Below, one piece after another: positions 6,652-11,193 of a stretch of DNA of 11,193 bases. The stretch is from the NCBI GenBank assembly GCA_027482985.1, contig JAIXVO010000643.1, positions 1 to 11,193 of the forward strand, written 5' to 3'. The stretch is from Cyanobacteriota bacterium (GTDB lineage Bacteria > Cyanobacteriota > Cyanobacteriia > Leptolyngbyales > Leptolyngbyaceae). A model generated the notes under the pieces. It was not told the origin of the DNA and made no database searches. It worked only from the letters and a program-made list of their open reading frames with translations. Position 1 is the stretch's first letter. Each line of letters begins with the position of its first letter. The translations under genes were made by a program, and so were the position numbers.

Positions 6652-7010
6652 CGAGAGCCTTCACCCACCGCAGACAACCCTCAAACTCGAGCTGAATAAT
6701 CGCCTCCCGATTCTGTACAAAACCAAGAATCATTGGGCTTCTACTGGTGTCTGAAATCCCAAACGATGAACTGAGCCAATGCCAATCCGAAGGCATCAAG
6801 GTTGAGCATCGGGAAGGCGTTGAAGCAGCATAACCGGATCAAATCAGCGGTGGCACACAACCTCGGTAATTCACTAACAGCTGTCTACCATCCGCTGCAT
6901 TTGAATGGTAGACAGCCCCACATGATTGAATCTCAACGGTCTTACTTTTATTTGGCATTGAAGGATTTGTAAGTTCCAATATGTGAGAAAGCATCTTAGG
7001 CAACCTCCCA
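6652..7010. other. 359-bp intergenic stretch without a confident gene; possible decayed mobile or repeat sequence
   Basis: It lies between the convergent acetyltransferase and serine hydrolase genes. Several short frames are open on the minus strand. One of 52 codons (6638-6796) begins MPSDWHWLSSSFGISD and runs 14 bases into the acetyltransferase gene. Another frame (6730-6768) reads LGFQTPVEAQ then stop, which resembles the last residues of IS3-type transposases (LGYxTPxE). Neither has a ribosome-binding site or enough length to be called a gene. The right half holds the 12-bp inverted repeat at 6880-6916. No HIP1 site occurs here. Confidence 0.4.
6880..6916. repeat. Perfect 12-bp inverted repeat (hairpin) between convergent genes
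   Basis: GCTGTCTACCAT (6880-6891) and ATGGTAGACAGC (6905-6916) are exact reverse complements, separated by 13 bases. There is no T-run on either side, so it is not a classic intrinsic terminator, though its position between two gene ends would suit a bidirectional transcription stop. It may instead be the fold of a small mobile or repeat element. Confidence 0.7.
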
Positions 7011-8057
7011 TTAGCGCACCTGCGCTCCCTTCAAGAGAGTATCAATGTCTTTCAACATTGCCCATGCCCCGTTGGTGATATTGGAAATCACAGTAACCTG
7101 TATCTCGTTGACGCGATTTATCCTCGACATGAACGAAACCCCCGCGTCGCCACCGAGAATGTATTCCTCACGGTTGCGACCCGCTTCCTCACAAACCCAG
7201 ATCCCGTGACCGTAATACGTATGCTCACCTTCAGTCTCAGCTTTCACGTAAGGCTGGGCATAAATCTCGACCAACTCTTTCGACAGGATCTGATAACTCC
7301 AGAATGCCTTCCACAAAGCCGTAATATCGCACACTGTGGTAAACGCCCCGCCATCGGAAGCTCCGACAATGGGAAGGTCGAAGATATTCGTTCGCCAACC
7401 CTCCGCTTCTTCCACGTAGCCCATCGCGGTCTTCTCAGGCAGTTTGTTCATCGCGAAATACCCAGAGTGACTCATGCCGATCGCTTTGAAGATGGACTGT
7501 TCAACAAAATCCTGATACTTCATTCCAGTCAATTCTTCAATCACCACTCCCAGAAGGATATAGCCGCCATTTGAGTAGGAGAAGCGTTCCCCAGGTGCGA
7601 ATTTCATCGCTTCATCTGGAAATATAGCCAGGTAGTCTCTTGGTCCTCTCAAGGCATACCACGGGATGCTGAGGGTGAAATTATCAAAGTCCTTTATTTT
7701 GTCTTCATCATAGTAGTCAGGAATACCAGATGTATGAGTGAGCAAGTGCCGTATCGTGATCTCCTGCGAATAGCGCGGGCAATTGAGAGCGATACAGTCC
7801 TTCAGCGGAGTGGAAAACGAGAGTTTCTGAGCCTCGATTAATTTACCAATGGCTAAGGCGGTGAAGAATTTGGTTCCCGAAGCAATACCGAAGCGTGTCT
7901 CTAGCGAGTTCTCGATCTTGTTGCTCCGATCAGCGTATCCCGCTGATCTTGCATAGAGCACATGATCCTTTTGGCGAATGGAGACAACCCCTGAAAAAGC
8001 CTGCTTCTCAATGGAGGCATTCAGCGTTTGCTCAAGTTTGGCTTGATCGATAGTCAC
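7011..8057 (-). CDS. Serine hydrolase of the class C beta-lactamase / penicillin-binding-protein-like family
   Basis: 348 residues from GTG 8057, with GAGGT seven bases upstream, to TAA 7011. The nucleophile motif SxxK is SGTK (S60, K63) in FGIASGTKFFTALAIGKLI. The second motif is YSN (161-163) in APGERFSYSNGGYILLG. The third, normally [HK]xG, is probably LGGDAG (301-306), which lacks the usual His/Lys. LLTHTSGIPDYYDE (105-118) is another family hallmark. There is no signal peptide, so unlike classical beta-lactamases it should be cytoplasmic unless exported otherwise. Family members are amidases, esterases or D-amino-acid peptidases; beta-lactam hydrolysis should not be assumed. From memory, the sequence style (RFGIASG, DGGAFTT, TWRTNI-like) is close to proteins common in Bacillus and relatives. 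Together with the lack of HIP1 sites and the adjoining IS1 remnant, that suggests horizontal acquisition. It is convergent with the acetyltransferase gene. Confidence 0.9.
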   Translation of the reverse strand: MTIDQAKLEQTLNASIEKQAFSGVVSIRQKDHVLYARSAGYADRSNKIENSLETRFGIASGTKFFTALAIGKLIEAQKLSFSTPLKDCIALNCPRYSQEITIRHLLTHTSGIPDYYDEDKIKDFDNFTLSIPWYALRGPRDYLAIFPDEAMKFAPGERFSYSNGGYILLGVVIEELTGMKYQDFVEQSIFKAIGMSHSGYFAMNKLPEKTAMGYVEEAEGWRTNIFDLPIVGASDGGAFTTVCDITALWKAFWSYQILSKELVEIYAQPYVKAETEGEHTYYGHGIWVCEEAGRNREEYILGGDAGVSFMSRINRVNEIQVTVISNITNGAWAMLKDIDTLLKGAQVR

Positions 8058-8067
8058 CTCAGCTACC

Positions 8068-8484
8068 TCACAGCAGTATCATTTTATGATGCACTTCAGA
8101 TTTGAATTGGCGGGTTAAATGCTGACGCTCAATCTTCTGAGTATTGCGTTTGCCAACTGTTTGAAGCGCAGGATCTAAATGTCGTTCATAAGCGCCCCAG
8201 TCATCGGTATAGAACTGCATGATGCCAAAGGGTTCTAACAAGGCTTGAAGTGCCAAGAAGACTTGATCTTTGTGGTCGGATAACACATAAGCCAGCACTG
8301 CCCCCGTAGCATGGTCGATAGCGTGCCATAACCAGCGTTGCTGTTGCTTAGAGCCGACATAACTCCACATTTCATCGGCTTCAGCCTCCAGATCTTGCCA
8401 TTGGCACAAGTGGACGATCGTTTGAGTCAGCTCAATCGCTGTCAAATGGCCTTCGTTGACGGCTTTAAGCTGGCGATCTTTTGT
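8068..8484 (-). pseudogene. IS1-family InsB-like transposase part, frame-shifted and with degenerate C-terminus
   Basis: The frame is open from 8484 to TGA 8068 (138 codons plus stop). The catalytic acidic residues of the IS1 DDE fold are all present: AEADEMWSYVGSK, FYTDDWGAYE and KIERQHL. After ERQHLT the protein continues only RQFKSEVHHKMILL, where complete IS1 transposases have about 35-40 more residues; FKSEVHHKM may be a degraded copy of their FSKSVEMHD-like end, implying an internal deletion. Joining the upstream InsA frame needs +1 (or -2), not the -1 shift known for IS1, so a one-base deletion in the A-run may have broken the programmed frameshift. The TGA lies in the leader of the serine hydrolase, 10 bases before its GTG. 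Confidence 0.75.
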
Positions 8485-8746
8485 TTAATGTTTCAAGCAC
8501 AGTCGTGCGACTAATTTTGAGCACTCGCGCGGTGTCTCGAATACCGCTACTGTTGACTGCCATATCGGCAATTTGTTGCCTGACTTCGGGCAGGTACCCT
8601 CGGTCAGCATAGTTCTGGATAAAGGTGCAGCGGGAGCACCCAAGATTGCGACACTGATAACGTTGTTTGCCTTCTCTTGATTGCCCCTGCTTAACGACAT
8701 CATCGCCGCTACCACAGGTGGGACAAAGAACAGGTTCAAGCACCAT
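8465..8746 (-). CDS. IS1-family InsA-like protein (N-terminal zinc finger and helix-turn-helix)
   Basis: 93 residues from ATG 8746; a TTG at 8767 would add seven residues without support. E. coli InsA is 91 residues. The start VLEPVLCPTCGSGDDVVKQG with later YQCRNLGCSRC gives the Cys pairs of the IS1 zinc-finger. GIRDTARVLKISRTTVLETL is the DNA-binding helix-turn-helix that recognises the IS ends. The stop TAA comes soon after an A-rich AAACAAAAG (8478-8486), the place where IS1 elements normally frameshift into InsB. Alone, InsA-type proteins act as repressors of transposition. Confidence 0.8.
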   Translation of the reverse strand: MVLEPVLCPTCGSGDDVVKQGQSREGKQRYQCRNLGCSRCTFIQNYADRGYLPEVRQQIADMAVNSSGIRDTARVLKISRTTVLETLNKRSPA

Positions 8747-8841
8747 CTCAAAATGCCAGACCAACAACCGTTTGAGTTTCTCTCATTTCCACACGTCTAG
8801 TCCACTACCAGTTCGATCTACTTGCAGATCGCCGATCTTGT

Positions 8842-8867
8842 AAGGTGCGTTCCTTAACGCAAACCTT
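8842..8867. repeat. Degenerate palindrome of the GGTGCGTT...AACGCACC type
   Basis: AAGGT-GCGTT (8842-8851) pairs with AACGC (8856-8860) and ACCTT (8863-8867), with a CCTT loop and a two-base AA bulge. It resembles the GGTGCGTTA...TAACGCACC palindromes scattered in many cyanobacterial genomes. It lies downstream of the gap2 terminator, outside any gene. Confidence 0.45.
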
Positions 8868-8980
8868 GCTACGCCACTGATGAGCTTGATGTCGGCATAG
8901 AACCAACTGACGTTGGCAGCGATGCAGGCGATCGCGAAAATGGGGCACGGGCGATCGCACTGGGAGCCAGCAAAGCCCAT

Positions 8981-9006
8981 AAAAAAGGGCAGACCGTAGT
9001 CTGCCC
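8981..9006 (-). terminator. Rho-independent terminator of gap2
   Basis: Read on the minus strand: GGGCAGAC (9006-8999), loop TACG, GTCTGCCC (8994-8987), then six T (8986-8981). A perfect 8-bp GC-rich stem with a T-run, 24 bases after the gap2 stop codon. Confidence 0.92.
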
Positions 9007-9029
9007 CAGTATTCTCAAAGCGATGAAAT

Positions 9030-10049
9030 TTAAGCAACCCACTTTTGAGCAACGACTTCTGCCAGGTCAACAACGCGCTGGCTGTAGCCCCACTCGTTGT
9101 CATACCAGGCCACGACTTTCACCATGTCGCCACCCATGACCAGGGTGAGAGCGGCATCCACGATCGCAGATTCGTTCGTACCGGCGTGGTCACTAGAGAC
9201 CAGCGGCAAATCGCAATATTTCAGAATGCCCTTCATCGAGCCTTCTGCTGCTGATTTCAGGACTTCGTTCACCTGTTCGGCGATCGTGCTTTTCTCGACT
9301 TGCACGACCAAATCCACGATCGACACGTTGGGGGTGGGCACGCGCAAGGCAATCCCGTTCAACTTACCAGCCAATTCTGGCAAGACGAGAGCCACCGCCT
9401 TGGCGGCACCCGTGGAAGTGGGAACGATGTTCATGGCAGCAGCCCGAGCGCGACGCAGGTCACGGTGGCTGGCATCCAACAGGCGTTGGTCACCCGTGTA
9501 GCTGTGGGTGGTGGTCATGGTGCCTTTGATGATGCCAAAATTGTCGTTCATGACTTTGGCGATCGGAGCCAAGCAGTTGGTGGTGCAACTGGCATTACTA
9601 ATGATGTGATGGACATTATGGTCATAGTCAAGATGGTTGACCCCAACGACGAACGTGCCATCGTCGTTCTTACCAGGAGCCGTGATCAAAACTTTTTTAG
9701 CGCCCGCGTTAATATGCTTGGTGGCTCCTTCTTTGCTGACGAAAACGCCCGTTGACTCAATGATTAGATCAATTTCCCACTCTTTCCAGGGCAGATTTTC
9801 AGGGTTACGGTCAGAGGTACATTTGATGGTCTTGCCGTTGATCGTAATACTGTTGTCATCGGCGCTGATTTCCACGTCATCGCCCAACTTGCCCAACATT
9901 GAGTCGTATCTTAACAGGTGAGCGTTGGTGCGGGGATCGGAAGTGTCGTTGATAGCAACTAGGTCAATTTGGCTATCCGTCCGACCCAGCCAGCAACGCG
10001 CGAAGTTGCGCCCGATCCGCCCAAAGCCGTTAATCGCTACTCTAATCAC
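9030..10049 (-). CDS. gap2: Glyceraldehyde-3-phosphate dehydrogenase, Gap2 (photosynthetic, NAD(P)-dependent)
   Basis: 339 residues from GTG 10049, preceded by GAGGGT at good spacing, to TAA 9030. The nucleotide-binding start is [12 protein letters not shown] (4-15). The catalytic cysteine lies in [12 protein letters not shown] (C155), and the histidine activating it in [10 protein letters not shown] (H182). The C-terminal [20 protein letters not shown] is canonical. Cofactor choice: the LDLPHKDLR stretch of NAD-specific bacterial enzymes is LDASHRDLR here (A193-S194). This Ala-Ser pair, as in chloroplast-type enzymes, permits NADPH, and [20 protein letters not shown] is the Gap2 signature. 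It catalyses reversible reduction of 1,3-bisphosphoglycerate in the Calvin cycle and gluconeogenesis, in the cytoplasm. It has its own terminator and probably its own promoter, although nadD lies 130 bp upstream on the same strand. Confidence 0.96.
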   Translation of the reverse strand: MIRVAINGFGRIGRNFARCWLGRTDSQIDLVAINDTSDPRTNAHLLRYDSMLGKLGDDVEISADDNSITINGKTIKCTSDRNPENLPWKEWEIDLIIESTGVFVSKEGATKHINAGAKKVLITAPGKNDDGTFVVGVNHLDYDHNVHHIISNASCTTNCLAPIAKVMNDNFGIIKGTMTTTHSYTGDQRLLDASHRDLRRARAAAMNIVPTSTGAAKAVALVLPELAGKLNGIALRVPTPNVSIVDLVVQVEKSTIAEQVNEVLKSAAEGSMKGILKYCDLPLVSSDHAGTNESAIVDAALTLVMGGDMVKVVAWYDNEWGYSQRVVDLAEVVAQKWVA

Positions 10050-10091
10050 TGCGTCTTACCCTCTGTAGATAAATACCTAGTCTATATAGGA

Positions 10092-10121
10092 ATCATACGG
10101 TGATAGGGGATCGCTGTGCAA
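10092..10121 (-). promoter_or_regulatory. gap2: Candidate promoter of gap2
   Basis: On the minus strand TATGAT (10097-10092) is a good -10, with TTGCAC (10121-10116) as a weak -35 at 18 bp spacing, placing transcription start about 35 bases before the GTG. The 130-bp gap from nadD leaves room for it. Other AT-rich hexamers such as TATATA (10087-10082) are alternatives. Confidence 0.35.
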
Positions 10122-10179
10122 CAAATGTCTATGGTTAACATCTGCGCTCCAATTGTCGCCAAAGTCCGGCTCAAGGGGG

Positions 10180-10794
10180 CTACGAGTCCTGGTAAAGCTG
10201 GTGTGTGTGGATATACGATCGCACCGCTGCGGGCACTAAATAACGGAGCGATCGCCCCTGCTGGCAATACTGCCGAATCAAGCTGGAGGAGATCGCGATC
10301 GCGGGCATCGGCAGGGGGTGCCAGTGGAGGGTGAGCGATCGCTGAACCAAGGTGGCGGTCACCTGTTGCCCAATCTCATGGAGGTCCAGGGGGAGACGGG
10401 GAGCAACCAGCCAGCAACAGTGTGCGATCAGGTCTTGACTGTGCCGCCAGCCGGGGAGTTGCGCAAAGGCATCCTGCCCAATCACCCAATACCACTGAGT
10501 GTGGGGATAGAGGGTTTGGAGTTGGGTGAAGGTCGTACTGGCATAAGAGGGGGTGGGTTGGTGGCGTTCTAGATCCATCGCCGTGAAGTGGGGATAATCG
10601 GCGATCGCGCGTTGTACCATTTCCAGCCGATGCTCAAATGCCGCTAACTCAAAAGTGGGTTTATGGGGTGGAACATAAGTGGGTACCCAGAGCAGGGCAT
10701 CGAGATCGAACTGATCCAACGCCGTTTCTGCCAGCCATAGATGTCCATAGTGAATGGGATTAAATGCGCCCCCAAAAATGGCAATTTTTCTCAA
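10180..10794 (-). CDS. nadD: Nicotinate-nucleotide adenylyltransferase
   Basis: 204 residues from TTG 10794, to TAG 10180. No ATG or GTG is in frame nearby upstream, and GGAGTGG lies about 9 bases before this TTG. The nucleotidyltransferase start IAIFGGAFNPIHYGHL (4-19) contains the HxGH active-site motif (H15, H18). VPTYVPPHKP (37-46) and WYWVIGQDAF (101-110) match NadD conserved blocks, and ISSSLIR (168-174) is the C-terminal ATP-binding motif. Length matches the usual 190-215 residues. It joins ATP and nicotinate mononucleotide to give deamido-NAD in the cytoplasm, the penultimate step of NAD synthesis. It lies upstream of gap2 on the same strand, so read-through into gap2 is possible. Confidence 0.94.
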   Translation of the reverse strand: MRKIAIFGGAFNPIHYGHLWLAETALDQFDLDALLWVPTYVPPHKPTFELAAFEHRLEMVQRAIADYPHFTAMDLERHQPTPSYASTTFTQLQTLYPHTQWYWVIGQDAFAQLPGWRHSQDLIAHCCWLVAPRLPLDLHEIGQQVTATLVQRSLTLHWHPLPMPAIAISSSLIRQYCQQGRSLRYLVPAAVRSYIHTHQLYQDS

Positions 10795-10980
10795 GGTAGA
10801 AATCCACTCCAGATTTGTCCCTAAAGCAGATGTCCGAACGACGGTTATCCCTTAATCTACTTTCACGTAAATACTCTAGTCTGACTGGAAACTGCAACGG
10901 GACCTGTCTCTATCAGGTGTACTCATTACTGATGCTGTTGGACGCGCCCCTTATCCCGGCACTCAGCTAATTAGTGATGA

Positions 10981-11058
10981 GCATTGCTAATCGCAATTCC
11001 GCTTTGGCATTGCCGATCGGAATTGCTTGCTAGCATTGCCGGAAGTTGCAGATTCCGA
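10981..11058. repeat. Three degenerate 26-bp tandem units, each starting with GCATTGC
   Basis: GCATTGC occurs at 10981, 11007 and 11033, exactly 26 bases apart. Units 1 and 2 also share ATCG and AATT at the same offsets; unit 3 is more diverged after GCATTGCCG. Within units 1-2, GCAATTCCG (10993-11001) and CGGAATTGC (11018-11026) form a 9-bp inverted repeat. It may be a decayed tandem repeat or clustered protein-binding sites. Confidence 0.55.
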
Positions 11059-11072
11059 TTGTATCCATTGTC

Positions 11073-11088
11073 CTGCCAGATTTGGCAG
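11073..11088. repeat. Small perfect hairpin CTGCCA/TGGCAG
   Basis: CTGCCA (11073-11078) and TGGCAG (11083-11088) flank a GATT loop. No T-run follows directly; a run of six T occurs only at 11121-11126. It is too small to assign a role. Confidence 0.4.
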
Positions 11089-11193
11089 TGAGGTGCAGCA
11101 GTGTGCGGCGATCGCTCAAGTTTTTTGCCAAACGCTTTAAAAAACAGAAATTAGGCTACTGTTCTATAAGACTTGAGCGGGTCTTGTTATCAC

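Larger units (their letters stand above)
8068..8809 (-). mobile_element. IS1-family insertion sequence, split reading frames and eroded distal end
   Basis: Two minus-strand frames match IS1 InsA and InsB in order, size and motifs. The proposed left end is GGTAGTGGACTAGACG starting at 8809, because IS1 ends usually begin GGT and the first ORF then starts 63 bp in, close to the 55 bp of E. coli IS1. No matching inverted repeat is seen at the other side, where the frame runs into the serine hydrolase leader and the C-terminal residues look deleted or scrambled. The end assignment is inference; the family call is firm. It is probably immobile. Confidence 0.75.
10795..11193. other. 399-bp gene-free region upstream of nadD, running off the window
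   Basis: No frame has convincing coding signals. It should include the nadD promoter on the minus strand, but no clear -35/-10 pair stands out. It contains the phased GCATTGC repeats (10981-11058), a small hairpin (11073-11088), one HIP1 site (11108-11115) and a widely spaced GCTCAAG/CTTGAGC pair (11114-11120 with 11172-11178). TATAAG at 11165-11170 could belong to a plus-strand promoter for a gene beyond the edge, but the evidence is weak. Confidence 0.5.

Noticed and set aside
6880..6916. Integron attC site
   Set aside because: The arms lack the RYYYAAC/GTTRRRY core sites and no integrase or cassette array is present.
6844..6958. 38-codon minus-strand frame across the 12-bp inverted repeat
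   Set aside because: No Shine-Dalgarno, and half its length is the hairpin; unlikely to be translated.
8783..9103. 106-codon minus-strand frame next to gap2
   Set aside because: It crosses the gap2 3' end, the strong terminator hairpin and the presumed IS1 end, and shows no family features.
10981..11058. CRISPR array
   Set aside because: Units are degenerate and contiguous, with no conserved 25-40 bp repeats separated by unique spacers, and no cas genes are nearby.

Overview
The window looks like cyanobacterial chromosome. The palindrome GCGATCGC (HIP1, typical of many cyanobacterial genomes) occurs 21 times in 11.2 kb. The GAPDH has the features of the photosynthetic Gap2 type, and a DUF39 protein of the kind common in cyanobacteria runs in at the left edge. 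I cannot fix the genus from sequence alone; a unicellular or filamentous freshwater lineage with moderate-to-high GC would fit.

Left part (1-1697): the C-terminal part of a DUF39/'homocysteine biosynthesis' protein (+) converges on a 397-aa gene of unknown function (-). Their stop codons overlap by four bases. The unknown protein has a long Pro/Ala/Ser-rich N-terminal region, a compact conserved-looking core and a basic Arg/Gly/Pro-rich tail.

Centre-left (1698-5980): a 365-bp regulatory intergene holds a large imperfect hairpin and a perfect 18-bp operator-like palindrome. It leads into an apparent four-gene transcription unit: a GbsR/MarR-type repressor, a membrane-fusion (HlyD/MacA-like) protein, a MacB/FtsX-type permease and a LolD/MacB-type ATPase. 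The last three genes overlap or are separated by a single base. Together they encode a MacAB-like efflux or export complex with split ATPase and permease subunits, probably controlled by the adjacent repressor.

Centre (5962-6651): small hairpins, including a dispersed-type repeat, precede a maltose/galactoside O-acetyltransferase-family gene.

Accessory patch (about 6652-8809): a gene-poor 359-bp stretch with a perfect 12-bp inverted repeat, then a class C beta-lactamase-fold serine hydrolase (-), then an IS1-family element (-) with a split reading frame and an eroded distal end. The damaged transposase frame ends 10 bases before the hydrolase GTG, inside its ribosome-binding region. No HIP1 site lies between 6337 and 8927, the longest HIP1-free run in the window, which fits an acquired segment.

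Right part (8810-11193): a degenerate palindromic repeat, a strong rho-independent terminator, gap2 (Calvin cycle GAPDH) and nadD (NAD biosynthesis), both on the minus strand with nadD upstream. A 399-bp gene-free edge region carries three 26-bp-phased GCATTGC repeats and a small hairpin.

I saw no tRNA, rRNA or CRISPR array. The most intriguing items are the GTTCAG/CTGAAC half-site cluster in front of the repressor-efflux unit, the IS1-hydrolase junction, and the unknown gene with the disordered N-terminus and basic tail. No complete, clearly undescribed system can be claimed from this sequence.
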